Positions 7,515 through 14,724 of a DNA stretch of 34,588 nt are shown here, piece after piece. A model generated the notes under the pieces. The model had not been told where the DNA came from. It saw only the letters and a program-made list of their open reading frames with translations, and ran no database searches. The translations under genes were made by a program, and so were the position numbers. Within the stretch, counting starts at the first letter, position 1, and each line of letters begins with the position of its first letter. Location of the stretch: contig QHBU01000257.1 of the NCBI GenBank assembly GCA_003244045.1, positions 1-34,588 on the forward strand, in the 5' to 3' direction. This DNA is from Candidatus Aeolococcus gillhamiae. GTDB lineage: Bacteria; Chloroflexota; Dormibacteria; Aeolococcales; Aeolococcaceae.

Positions 7515-8846
7515 TCAGTGGCCGTATGCCGAAACGGCGTCCGCTTCGAGTTTCGCCTCGATTCCGCTGATGTCGGTGGGATTGCGCACCCAGGTCTGGA
7601 GGTCGGCCCACTCACCCGAGCCGGCCGTGCCACCGAACGCCGCCGGTGCCTGGTCGCTCATGTCGTAGGCGACGTTGTCCCCCGCGTCGATGACGGCCTT
7701 GGCGGCGGCGCGCGAGATGTCATCCGGGTACACCGACCGGTCCACCTGCTTGTTCGGTGAGGTGAAGCCGCCGAGATGTGCCCAGATGGTGCCGGCGGCG
7801 GGCGAGGCGAGGTACTTGATGAGCGCCTCTGCCTGGGGGGTGTCCTTGAGCATCACCGCCACGTCACCGCCGGCGACCACGGAGGTGGGCGATCCGTTGA
7901 CCGACGGGAACGGGAAGAAGTTGTAGCCGGTCTTCGCGGGCAACGACGCGTTCACCGTGGGGATGACTGACCCCACAAAGTCCGCTTCGTACAACATGGC
8001 TGCCTTCGGGGTGGGCCCGAACACCTGGCTGACACAGTCGGGGAAGGGCGTCGACACCGCTCCCGCCTTGCCGCCGACCATGTTGGCGTCGGTCCCGAAG
8101 ATCTTCGCCAGCGTCTGGAATGTCGTGGTCACGGTCGGATCCGTCCACGGGATGGTGTGCGCAGCGAGCTGGTTGTACTTGGCGACGCCGGCGACACGCA
8201 GGTACACATTCTCGAACCAGTCGGTGAGCGTCCACCCCGAACCGCCGCACATCGCGAACGGTGTGGTTCCCGCCTGCTGCAGCGTGCCCATGGCGGTGAG
8301 CAGGTTGTCGAACGTCGCTGGCGGTGTGGTGATCCCCGCGTCGGTCAGCGACTTCACGTTGTACCAGACGGTGCTCTTGTTGGCCGCCTTGAAGTACACG
8401 CCGTACGTCTTGCCGTTGGCGCTGGCGAGCTTCTGCCACACGCTCGCGTATTGGCTGCTCAGCGTGCTGCCCACGAAGCTGTCGAGGGGCTGGAGGGCGT
8501 TCTTCTTGACAAGGTCTTGGAGCAGACCGGGCTGAGGCAGGATGGCGACGTCGGGCGGCGCCCCGCCGGTGATCGCCGTCCCGAGGACCGTCGGCAACTG
8601 GTCGCCCTTCGATTGGAACTGCGCAGTGACACCGGTCTGCGAGTTGAAGCCGTCGAGGACGGACTGGAAGTTCTTCTGCTCTGTCCCGGACCACACCGCC
8701 CAGACGGTCACGTTGCCGCCGATGTTGGTGGCATTGCTCGTGGCGGCACCGCTCGACGTGGTGTTGCTGCTGCCGCACGCCGCGAGCGTCATCACGGTCG
8801 CGGCGATCAGTGTTCCGAGTGCCCGCCTGTGTCCCTTGGTGTCCAT
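7515..8846 (-). CDS. Extracellular sugar-binding lipoprotein (SBP family 1)
   Basis: A 443-residue solute-binding protein that captures the substrate outside the membrane and delivers it to the adjacent permeases. A lipoprotein signal peptide is visible: a positively charged n-region, a hydrophobic stretch and the lipobox LAAC with C24 as the lipidated residue, followed by a Ser/Thr/Asn-rich linker. The mature part begins NVTVWAVWSGTEQKNFQSVL, typical of family 1 sugar-binding proteins, with the later APPDVAILPQPG strand-loop and the aromatic-rich sugar-cleft segments. An RBS GGGAGG precedes the ATG by about 7 bases. It is the first gene of the importer operon. The sugar is not identifiable. 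Confidence 0.95.
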   Translation of the reverse strand: MDTKGHRRALGTLIAATVMTLAACGSSNTTSSGAATSNATNIGGNVTVWAVWSGTEQKNFQSVLDGFNSQTGVTAQFQSKGDQLPTVLGTAITGGAPPDVAILPQPGLLQDLVKKNALQPLDSFVGSTLSSQYASVWQKLASANGKTYGVYFKAANKSTVWYNVKSLTDAGITTPPATFDNLLTAMGTLQQAGTTPFAMCGGSGWTLTDWFENVYLRVAGVAKYNQLAAHTIPWTDPTVTTTFQTLAKIFGTDANMVGGKAGAVSTPFPDCVSQVFGPTPKAAMLYEADFVGSVIPTVNASLPAKTGYNFFPFPSVNGSPTSVVAGGDVAVMLKDTPQAEALIKYLASPAAGTIWAHLGGFTSPNKQVDRSVYPDDISRAAAKAVIDAGDNVAYDMSDQAPAAFGGTAGSGEWADLQTWVRNPTDISGIEAKLEADAVSAYGH

Positions 8847-8950
8847 TGCCGCCTCCCAACCGCGATCACTTGAACCATCGCCTGCCGGGCCGTTGCCGGA
8901 TGCGGACGCGCACCAGACATCGGGCTCGGGGCCTTCCTGGACCGGATCGG

Positions 8951-8979
8951 ATGCTACGCCCGCGGACCTGCTAACACAA
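8951..8979 (-). promoter_or_regulatory. Predicted sigma-70-type promoter of the sugar importer operon
   Basis: On the minus strand, TTGTGT (8979-8974) is followed after exactly 17 bases by TAGCAT (8956-8951). This predicts a leader of about 95-100 bases before the binding-protein start at 8846. I saw no clear long operator palindrome in the leader. Confidence 0.55.
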
Positions 8980-9053
8980 CCGCTCCTTCAGATCGAGCCG
9001 CGAAGCCCTCGAACGCTGATCACGGTCCTCCGGTGCCGATGACGGTGGTCACC

Positions 9054-9464
9054 TCACGCGCGCGACCCCACCTCCTGGATCAGCCAGGAGTTGCCGTCGG
9101 GGTCGTCGAACGTGAAGCAGGAGTTGTAGTCGGTGCGCTGCGGGTCGTAGCCGGGCGCCTGCCCGGACGCCCCGAAATGAAAGACGTCGCTGACGTCGAC
9201 GCCGCGCTCAGCCAGCTCAGCCCGCGCGGCGTCGAGGTCCGACACGCACACCTGCAGACCCTTGAGCGAACCCGGCGCCATCCCGGTCGTCGACATCAGC
9301 GCGATCGAGCATGCCGAGCCGCGCGGGGTGAGCTGGACCACCCGGAAGTCCTCGCCGGCGCTGTGGTCGACGTGGACGTCGAAGCCGGCCTTGTCCACGT
9401 AGAAGGCCTTGGCGCGGTCGATGTCGGAGACGGGGACCACGATCAGCTCGAGCGTCCAGTTCAC
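9054..9464 (-). CDS. VOC family (glyoxalase/bleomycin-resistance-like) protein
   Basis: 136 residues starting at a GTG (9462-9464) preceded by a strong AGGAGG RBS about 7 bases upstream. Two beta-alpha-beta-beta-beta modules of the vicinal-oxygen-chelate fold can be traced: ELIVVPVSDIDRAKAFY starts the first, and LQVCVSDLDAARAEL starts the second. It ends with the common FTFDDPDGNSWLIQEV strand. It is clearly paralogous to the VOC gene at 30790-31161, but carries about 13 extra residues in the second half (HFGASGQAPGYDPQRTDY region). VOC proteins cover dioxygenases, lyases and resistance proteins, so no reaction is proposed. It is apparently monocistronic. Confidence 0.88.
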   Translation of the reverse strand: MNWTLELIVVPVSDIDRAKAFYVDKAGFDVHVDHSAGEDFRVVQLTPRGSACSIALMSTTGMAPGSLKGLQVCVSDLDAARAELAERGVDVSDVFHFGASGQAPGYDPQRTDYNSCFTFDDPDGNSWLIQEVGSRA

Positions 9465-9511
9465 GGGTAGGCCTCCTGGGTGGCGCGCATGAGCGCTGAG
9501 TAGGTGATCGT

Positions 9512-9533
9512 CGACGTACTACGTACAACGTCG
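9512..9533. promoter_or_regulatory. Inverted repeat upstream of the VOC gene
   Basis: CGACGT (9512-9517) and ACGTCG (9528-9533) are perfect inverted arms around a 10-base centre that itself contains TACGTA. It lies about 50-70 bases upstream of the VOC start on the minus strand, so it may be a regulator binding site. No cognate regulator is identified. Confidence 0.35.
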
Positions 9534-9546
9534 CAGGCGACCATGA

Positions 9547-9565
9547 CTCATCGGTCCCCGATGAG
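9547..9565 (-). terminator. Hairpin downstream of the Ig/beta-propeller gene
   Basis: CTCATCGG (9547-9554), loop TCC and CCGATGAG (9558-9565) form a perfect 8-bp stem, 24 bases past the stop of the minus-strand gene ending at 9590. There is no U-tract, so it is a terminator-like hairpin or an mRNA 3'-end stabiliser. Confidence 0.45.
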
Positions 9566-9589
9566 CCGCCCGGCTCAGCCGGCGATCGC

Positions 9590-11884
9590 TCAGCCTGCTG
9601 CCGGCGTGGTGAAGGCGGTGGCCAGCGATTGCCCGTCGACGTCGACCAGGCTGGTCTCGACGGTTAGCTTCACCGACGTGCTGGCGGCCACCGTGGTGGT
9701 GACCGTTGCTGTCCGCGTGTTCGGGTCGTACGTCGTCACGGCCACCAGGGTCCGCCCCGACGGTGTCGTCACCGTGATGGCGCCGGCGACGCTGTCGGGA
9801 CGCAGGTCGCTGTCGAAGCTCACCCGCAGCACCAGCGTCGGCCCCGTAACGGGCACGACCGACAGCACCTGCGGGCCGATCGGCTCGTCGGAGAGGTGGC
9901 CGCCGTTCAGCGCCGCCACCACGTAGCCGCCGCCGTCCTTGGCCGCCAGCACCAGCGACTCGTCGGCGAACGACGCGGCGGGGTGGTCGGCAGAGGGGTC
10001 GACGATCAACCGCGCGGTGGCAGACACCGTGCCGTCGACGTTGGCCACCGCGCTGATCACGTAGCCGCGCGACAGCCCGTGCGGCGTCGATCCCGCCACG
10101 TCGACACCGGTTCCGCTGAGGGTGGCGAGCGCCGCTGTGTTGTGCTGGATCTGAGCGTCGACGAACGCCTTGAGTGCACCAGCCGCGCCATCCGGCAGAG
10201 CATTGACGACCGTCCCGCTCACCACCCCGGGCACCCTCGCGAGCCTGGCGGTGCCGCCGGAGATGTAGGCGATCCGGTCGCCCTGGCTGGAGTACACGGG
10301 TGCCTGCGCCGAGGCGGCGTGGGCCACCACCGTGCCCGACGGCAATGACAGCAGCTGGAGCTCGCCGCCGTCGGTGGTGGGCTGGTCGGTGATCGCCACG
10401 TGGGTGCCGGTCCGGTCCATGGCGATGCCGGCGATGCTGTCGGCGGAATGGTCGAGCGGCACGGTCGCGGCGGCGTCACGGTCGATCGGCGAGGTGAGCA
10501 GCCGTGCCGGGCTCGCGGTGCTGTCGATCCACGCCACTAGGAGCCCGTCGCCGCTGAATGCCGCCAGCTCGCGGCTGCCGGTGAGAGCCCTCGACTGCTT
10601 GCTGGCGAGGTCGATCAGCTGTCCATCTGCGCTCGTGCTGCCGGCAAAGGCGTGGCCTCCGCCCGCCGAGAACACCACGCGCGTGGTGCGGGGCGGCAGC
10701 GTGGTCAGGGTGCCGACGTGGCCGAGCAGATCGACGGTGACGATGCGGTCCGGCTCGGCGACCAGCGCAGTGTGGCTCGAGAGCCAACCCGTGCTCAGCA
10801 CGGATGACGCCAGCTTGGCGAGGGTGCGGCGCTCGGATCCGTCGACCGACACCAGCTCGATGGTGGTCCCCGCCGTGGTGGGGACGGCCGCCACCAGGCG
10901 CAGCCCATTGGGCGCGAGCGCAGCCGATGACGCTGCCGGACCCAGGTCGGTGACCTTCCGGCCCGCGCTCATGGCCACCAGCTCGCCAGTCGATGAGGGC
11001 ACCGCGCTGGCGCTCGGCGAGGCGCTCGCCGATGGCGACGGCGACGCCGATGCGCTCGGCTGCGGCGACGGTGTCGCCGAGCTGGACGGCGAGGCCGACG
11101 GCGACGCGGACGCGCTCGGGGCGGCGGCAACCGCGGTCGACGCGGTGGCGATCACCGTCCCGTCACCACCGCTGACCAGCGCCGCCTTGTCCGTGACAGA
11201 CGCCAGGGTGTCCGGGCTGAGCTCCGTGACCGACGTCGTCGGCGGTGGCGTCGGCGCCGTTCCGAACGCGATGTGGATGTCGCTGGCCGCCAGTGAGCCG
11301 CCCGCGGACCGGGTGGCGCTGCGGTCGATGGTCACCGTGTACGGCGTGTTGCCCGCGAGGTGATGGGTGGGGGTGATCAGCAGGTTGTTCCCCTGCCACG
11401 CCGTCGTCACCTGGGTGGCCGGACGGATGTGCAGGCCGGCGACAACCGCGGATTGGTTCATCGGCTGGTTGAACGCGACTGTGATCACGTTGTTCGGGCT
11501 CACCGCATGGAAGTCAGCGACCGCCGACGAGGCGGTGACCTGGTGGTCCTGCACGTTGGTCCTGGCCACGCTGAACACCGCGGCGGCGACGAGCGCGGCG
11601 CCGACGAAGGCGCCCCCCCACGCGAACCGCGGCGAGCGCTGCCACCAGCCGGTGCGCCGGGTGCGGATGGTGCGCGGCCGGCCCGCAGCGGCCTGCTCCG
11701 GCTTGGCGCCGGCGCCAAGCACGGCGGGCGCCTCGCGCATGAGTTGGGCGCGCAGCACCCCCTCGAAGCGGGGGTCGAGCGGTGGCTCCGGTCGCGCTGC
11801 GCGCACCCGATGGGCGAGCTCGGTGAGCTCCGGGTCGCCGTCGAAAATGCCCTCAATCTCGGGGTCGATCCAGCGGTTGTCCAC
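9590..11884 (-). CDS. Membrane-anchored Ig-like/beta-propeller protein, putative ECF sigma partner
   Basis: 764 residues from a GTG two bases after the sigma-factor stop, so surely co-transcribed with it. Residues 1-87 are a charged cytoplasmic domain. A single membrane helix lies at about 88-107 (AWGGAFVGAALVAAAVFSVA). Residues about 118-208 look like an SbsA/Big_5 Ig-like domain (ITVAFNQPMNQSAV, then NTPYTVTID). A Ser/Ala/Pro-rich linker spans 251-298. Residues about 300-560 form WD40/TolB-like propeller repeats, and a second Ig-like domain (LRVSFDSDLRPDSV) lies near the C-terminus. Gene order and topology suggest an anti-sigma or sensor role, but the N-terminus lacks the zinc-binding HxxxCxxC motif of ZAS anti-sigma factors, so this is inference. 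Confidence 0.85.
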   Translation of the reverse strand: MDNRWIDPEIEGIFDGDPELTELAHRVRAARPEPPLDPRFEGVLRAQLMREAPAVLGAGAKPEQAAAGRPRTIRTRRTGWWQRSPRFAWGGAFVGAALVAAAVFSVARTNVQDHQVTASSAVADFHAVSPNNVITVAFNQPMNQSAVVAGLHIRPATQVTTAWQGNNLLITPTHHLAGNTPYTVTIDRSATRSAGGSLAASDIHIAFGTAPTPPPTTSVTELSPDTLASVTDKAALVSGGDGTVIATASTAVAAAPSASASPSASPSSSATPSPQPSASASPSPSASASPSASAVPSSTGELVAMSAGRKVTDLGPAASSAALAPNGLRLVAAVPTTAGTTIELVSVDGSERRTLAKLASSVLSTGWLSSHTALVAEPDRIVTVDLLGHVGTLTTLPPRTTRVVFSAGGGHAFAGSTSADGQLIDLASKQSRALTGSRELAAFSGDGLLVAWIDSTASPARLLTSPIDRDAAATVPLDHSADSIAGIAMDRTGTHVAITDQPTTDGGELQLLSLPSGTVVAHAASAQAPVYSSQGDRIAYISGGTARLARVPGVVSGTVVNALPDGAAGALKAFVDAQIQHNTAALATLSGTGVDVAGSTPHGLSRGYVISAVANVDGTVSATARLIVDPSADHPAASFADESLVLAAKDGGGYVVAALNGGHLSDEPIGPQVLSVVPVTGPTLVLRVSFDSDLRPDSVAGAITVTTPSGRTLVAVTTYDPNTRTATVTTTVAASTSVKLTVETSLVDVDGQSLATAFTTPAAG
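10991..11134 (-). repeat. Low-complexity Ser/Ala/Pro coding repeat
   Basis: Irregular tandem repeats of GCGCTCGGCGA/GGCGACGGCGA-type units encode a roughly 48-residue Ser-Ala-Pro linker within the Ig/beta-propeller protein. It resembles cell-wall-spanning linkers and is a likely site of length variation. Confidence 0.75.
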
Positions 11885-11886
11885 CG

Positions 11887-12450
11887 TCAGACCTCCCCGC
11901 GCTCGAGCGTCGAGATCTCGAGGCGCACGCGCAGCCCGATCATTCCGCGGTGCACGAGCAGCTTGATCGCGCCCTCACTCTTGCCCATCACGACCCCGAT
12001 GTCGGCGAGCTTGAGGTCCTCGCCGAGCTTGAGCGTGATCGCGGTGCGCTGCTGCTCCGGAAGCGTGTCGATGGCGGCCCAGATCCGAGCGGCCTCGAGC
12101 GATTGGGCGACGCGCTCGTCCAGCGGCTGCTCGGGGTCGGCGACGCCGATTGCGTCATCGATGTTCGAGGCCGGCTTGCGGGCGCGGTAGTGGTCGGAAA
12201 TGGCATTCACACTGATTTGATAGAGCCAGGCGCTGAACGGGTGACCCGCGGGTTTGTACCTGCCGATGGCGCGCAGGGCCTTGAAGAAGACCTCCGAGGT
12301 GACGTCCTCAGCGGCATCCTGGTCGCGCATTCGGCTGTATACGAACCGGTAGATCTGCCCGAAATAGGCTGAATAGAGCTCCCCGAATGCGTCGGCGTCG
12401 CTCTTGGCCCGCTCGACAAGTTGATCCTCATACGCCCGGGGAAGGGTCAC
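11887..12450 (-). CDS. RNA polymerase ECF-type sigma factor
   Basis: 187 residues from the GTG at 12448-12450, the usual ECF length. The open frame runs further upstream, but that part would overlap the divergent gene at 12622 and has no family similarity. Region 2 (AFGELYSAYFGQIYRFVYSR, DAAEDVTSEVFFKAL, FSAWLYQISVNAISDHYR) binds core polymerase and the -10 element. Region 4 (LPEQQRTAITLKLGEDLKLADIGVVMGKSEGAIK) contains the helix-turn-helix for the -35 element. It directs transcription of a small regulon, probably including its own operon. The next gene, a membrane-anchored protein, starts 2 bases after its stop and is the natural candidate for controlling its activity. Confidence 0.93.
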   Translation of the reverse strand: MTLPRAYEDQLVERAKSDADAFGELYSAYFGQIYRFVYSRMRDQDAAEDVTSEVFFKALRAIGRYKPAGHPFSAWLYQISVNAISDHYRARKPASNIDDAIGVADPEQPLDERVAQSLEAARIWAAIDTLPEQQRTAITLKLGEDLKLADIGVVMGKSEGAIKLLVHRGMIGLRVRLEISTLERGEV

Positions 12451-12621
12451 CGGACAGATTCCGGACGCATCTGATGGAGCAACGGTCGCTTCGGCTGGTG
12501 GGTTACGGGAACTGACATTGGGCTCCGCGGAGTGTAGGAGGCGGTACCCGGCCCGTCTGGCGCTCTCAGCTGCCGTGACCAGCGACGGCGCCCGCCCCTT
12601 GACTCTGGCACAGTCGCGCTC

Positions 12622-13113
12622 ATGAGCACCGCTGAAACGACCCCGCAGGTCCCTGTCCGTCTCGACTTCGACAGCCACGCCGCCGGCTTCTCCCGCGCCA
12701 TGGGCCACCTCGACCACGCCGCCACCAAAGAGCTCGATCGGGTCGGGTTCGACCCTCGCCTCCGCGAGCTGGTCCGCATTCGCGCGTCACAGATCAACGG
12801 CTGCGCCTACTGCATCGACATGCACACCAAGGATGCGCGCGCAGTCGGGGAGACCGAACAGCGCATCTACGCGCTCCCTGCCTGGCGGGAGACGCCCTTC
12901 TTCACCGCCCGCGAAGGTGCGGCACTGGCCTTCACCGAGGCGGTGACGATGATGCCGAGCGACCACGTCCCCGACTCAGCGTATGAGGCGGTGGCCGCGC
13001 AGTTCTCTGCCGATGAGGTCGCCGCCCTGGTCAGCCTCATCGTGACCATCAACGCCTGGAATGCCATCGGCGTCAGCACCCGGGCCTGGACCCCGGGGTC
13101 CTACCAGCCGTAG
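12622..13113 (+). CDS. Carboxymuconolactone decarboxylase/AhpD-like peroxidase-type protein
   Basis: 163 residues with the AhpD-type redox motif NGCAYCIDMH: C61, C64 and H68 in the ExxCxxCxxxH arrangement (E49 of LRELVRIRASQ lies one helix upstream). Members of this family with both cysteines reduce peroxides using lipoyl-type or thiol partners; others of the same fold are decarboxylases. A long C-terminal helix (EVAALVSLIVTINAWNAIGV) matches the family. The gene is divergent from the ECF sigma factor, with about 170 bases between the starts. It could be under the sigma factor's control, although no promoter typical of ECF sigma factors was evident. Confidence 0.92.
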   Translation: MSTAETTPQVPVRLDFDSHAAGFSRAMGHLDHAATKELDRVGFDPRLRELVRIRASQINGCAYCIDMHTKDARAVGETEQRIYALPAWRETPFFTAREGAALAFTEAVTMMPSDHVPDSAYEAVAAQFSADEVAALVSLIVTINAWNAIGVSTRAWTPGSYQP

Positions 13114-13120
13114 ACACAGG

Positions 13121-13137
13121 CGATTGGTCGCCAATCG
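13121..13137. promoter_or_regulatory. 7-bp perfect inverted repeat between AhpD-like gene and SRPBCC promoter
   Basis: CGATTGG (13121-13127), TCG and CCAATCG (13131-13137). It lies 8 bases after the AhpD-like stop and about 20 bases before the -35 box of the next promoter. It could be a weak terminator stem (no U-tract) or a second operator. Confidence 0.35.
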
Positions 13138-13157
13138 ACCGCAGCCAACGCCCGGGC

Positions 13158-13184
13158 TTGACAGATGGTATGCACGCATATAAT
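13158..13184 (+). promoter_or_regulatory. Consensus promoter of SRPBCC-MarR operon
   Basis: TTGACA (13158-13163) and TATAAT (13179-13184) are perfect consensus hexamers separated by 15 bases, somewhat short of the 17-base optimum. Transcription would begin near 13191, leaving a leader of about 30 bases with a GGAG RBS before the ATG at 13223. Confidence 0.65.
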
Positions 13185-13193
13185 ATGCGGGCA
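13171..13193. promoter_or_regulatory. Probable MarR operator overlapping the -10 box
   Basis: CGCATAT (13175-13181), a central A and ATATGCG (13183-13189) form a perfect palindrome. It extends outward to TGC/GCA at 13171-13173 and 13191-13193 with one mismatch. It covers the TATAAT -10 element, so a bound repressor would block polymerase. The MarR-family gene of this operon is the natural ligand; binding is inferred. Confidence 0.6.
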
Positions 13194-13222
13194 TTGTATC
13201 AACCGATCGAGGAGACCCCGAA

Positions 13223-13639
13223 ATGTGGACCTACGAGCACAGTGTCGAGACCCAGGCTGACGCCGACGCAGTCTTCGCGCTCTTCAGCGACGTCAGCCGC
13301 TGGCCGCAGTGGAACTCCGGAGTCGAGCGGATGGAGCTCGACGGTCCGTTCGCCGCCGGCACCGGGGGGACGATGACCATTCCAGGCGGGGAGACGATGG
13401 CCTCCAAGCTGATCTGGGTCGAGGAGGGACATGGTTTCGAGGACGAGACGGCCGTTCCCGACGCGGGCGTGGTGGTCCGCGTCCGGCACACCCTCGAGGC
13501 CGTTGACGGCGGCGGCACCCGCATCACCTTCCACTGTGCCGTCGATGGCCCTGGCGCAGCCGAGGTCGGCGCCATGGTCACGGCCGACTTCCCGGAGGTC
13601 ATGGCAGCGCTCGGCGCCCTGGCCGAGGGAGCGCGGTGA
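13223..13639 (+). CDS. SRPBCC family (polyketide cyclase/START-like) protein
   Basis: 138 residues. The N-terminal TYEHSVETQADADAVFALFSDVSRWPQWNSGV is the hallmark strand-helix of SRPBCC ligand-binding proteins. It is followed by beta strands that would line a hydrophobic cavity and a long C-terminal helix. Such proteins bind or modify small hydrophobic molecules; no catalytic residues can be assigned. It is the first gene behind the palindromic promoter and overlaps the MarR gene by GTGA. The pair therefore probably forms a ligand-responsive unit in which the SRPBCC protein handles a molecule sensed by MarR (inference). Confidence 0.9.
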   Translation: MWTYEHSVETQADADAVFALFSDVSRWPQWNSGVERMELDGPFAAGTGGTMTIPGGETMASKLIWVEEGHGFEDETAVPDAGVVVRVRHTLEAVDGGGTRITFHCAVDGPGAAEVGAMVTADFPEVMAALGALAEGAR

Positions 13640-14091
13640 CGCAACCCGCCGTCGCCGGCACCTCACGTGGGCGGGGCCCGGGGGACAGCCCCGGGTTCCT
13701 GCTCTGGCGGGTGACCCTCCGCTGGCAGCGCCTCATGGCCGCGTCGCTGCGTCCTCTCGGGCTCACCCACGTTCAGTTCGTCCTGCTGGCCAGCACCTGG
13801 TGGCTGACCGCGGTCGCCGGCGAAGCCCCCACCCAGCGTCGCGTCGCCGATCACGCCGGCACCGACCCGATGATGACCTCGCAGGTCCTCCGAACCCTGG
13901 AGCAGAAAGGTCTGGTCGTCCGTGCTGCTAGCCCGGGCGACTCCCGGGCGCGCCAGCTCGGTGTCACCCGCCCGGGCGCTCTGCTGGCGCGCCGCGCCAT
14001 CGCCGCGGTCGAGGCTGCGGACGACGAGTTCTTCGCCGCCGCCGGCGATAGGCGATCGGTGCTCGAGACCCTGCGCGGCCTCGACGGCTGA
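13636..14091 (+). CDS. MarR family transcriptional regulator
   Basis: 151 residues, a winged-helix dimeric repressor. N-terminal helices (FLLWRVTLRWQRLMAASL) provide dimerisation. The recognition segment is TQRRVADHAGTDPMMTSQVLRTLEQKGLV, and the wing is VVRAASPGDSRARQLGVT with the conserved D-R pair. The GTG start overlaps the SRPBCC stop (GTGA). Autoregulation through the palindrome at 13171-13193 is likely. It ends 4 bases from the convergent phosphotransferase-like gene. Confidence 0.93.
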   Translation: MTQPAVAGTSRGRGPGDSPGFLLWRVTLRWQRLMAASLRPLGLTHVQFVLLASTWWLTAVAGEAPTQRRVADHAGTDPMMTSQVLRTLEQKGLVVRAASPGDSRARQLGVTRPGALLARRAIAAVEAADDEFFAAAGDRRSVLETLRGLDG

Positions 14092-14095
14092 GTCC

Positions 14096-14711
14096 CTAGC
14101 GGAGCCCGGTTCCAAGCTCGCGGAGACGCGCGTGCACCGCGGCTTCTCGAGCCTCCGGCTCGGGCGTGGCGCCATATCCCTCGAACAGATGGTGGACCCC
14201 ACCCCTGGCGTTCGAAGCGGGTGCGGAACTGCCATTCGCACCACGCGAGATCGGTGACGCGGTCACCCCACCGAGCCTCCTCCCAATCGACGACCGCCGC
14301 GAGCTCGCCCGTGCTCGGGTTGATCAGCGCGTTGTGATGACCGAAGTCGCCGTGCACAAGGACGTCGCCTTCGCCCGGCAGCATCGGCGCGAGCTGGCTG
14401 CAATCGAACTCATGCAGGGCGCGAAGGAAACGGCCGAGCTGCTCCAGCAGCGCAGCCGCCCTGCCGCCCTCGATCGCAGCATCGGGCTCCGCCCCGTCGA
14501 CGTAGGCCATACGAAGCCGTCCACCGCTCGAACCGGCCAGCAGGGCCGGCACCGGGAGCACGCCGCCCAACACCGCGAGGCAGGCCTGCTCCCGCTCACG
14601 CCGGTCGATCGCGGCGCCGAAGTCCTTGACGATGGCCTCGCCATCCCAGCTGAGACTGTTGCCGGAGTGACGCGGCTTCCAGGCCAGGCCGTCCGGTGGC
14701 GCGTCGCTCAC
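14096..14711 (-). pseudogene. Aminoglycoside phosphotransferase-like kinase, disrupted by a one-base frameshift
   Basis: Starting at the GTG 14709-14711, the frame gives an APH/choline-kinase-like fold: nucleotide-lobe strands, then VLVHGDFGHHNALI (catalytic loop with H-G-D and N) and AVVDWEEARWGD (the metal-binding acidic motif). After about residue 170 (RTRFERQG) the similarity breaks, and the open frame runs antisense through the MarR gene to 13851. Shifting by one base at the C-runs 14197-14200/14202-14205 restores a plausible C-terminus (VHHLFEGYGATPEPEAREAA...). That frame stops at 14096, only 4 bases from the MarR stop, giving about 204 residues. So the gene carries one extra base, either a real mutation or a homopolymer sequencing error. 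Its substrate is unknown; many such kinases do not confer drug resistance. Confidence 0.8.
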
Positions 14712-14724
14712 CTGCCGATGTCCC

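Noticed and set aside
8157-8873. Plus-strand open frame of 238 residues opposite the sugar-binding protein gene
   Set aside because: No recognisable domain, and it mirrors the coding strand of a certain gene.
10991-11134. CRISPR or satellite-like repeat array
   Set aside because: The repeats are imperfect, short and in frame, coding for a Ser/Ala/Pro linker.
12451-12717. Longer N-terminus for the ECF sigma factor
   Set aside because: The extra about 89 residues overlap the divergent AhpD-like gene and do not resemble sigma factors; the GTG at 12450 gives the normal length.
13851-14095. C-terminal extension of the phosphotransferase-like protein antisense to MarR
   Set aside because: The composition is low-complexity Arg/Ser/Ala, and similarity ends at the putative frameshift.
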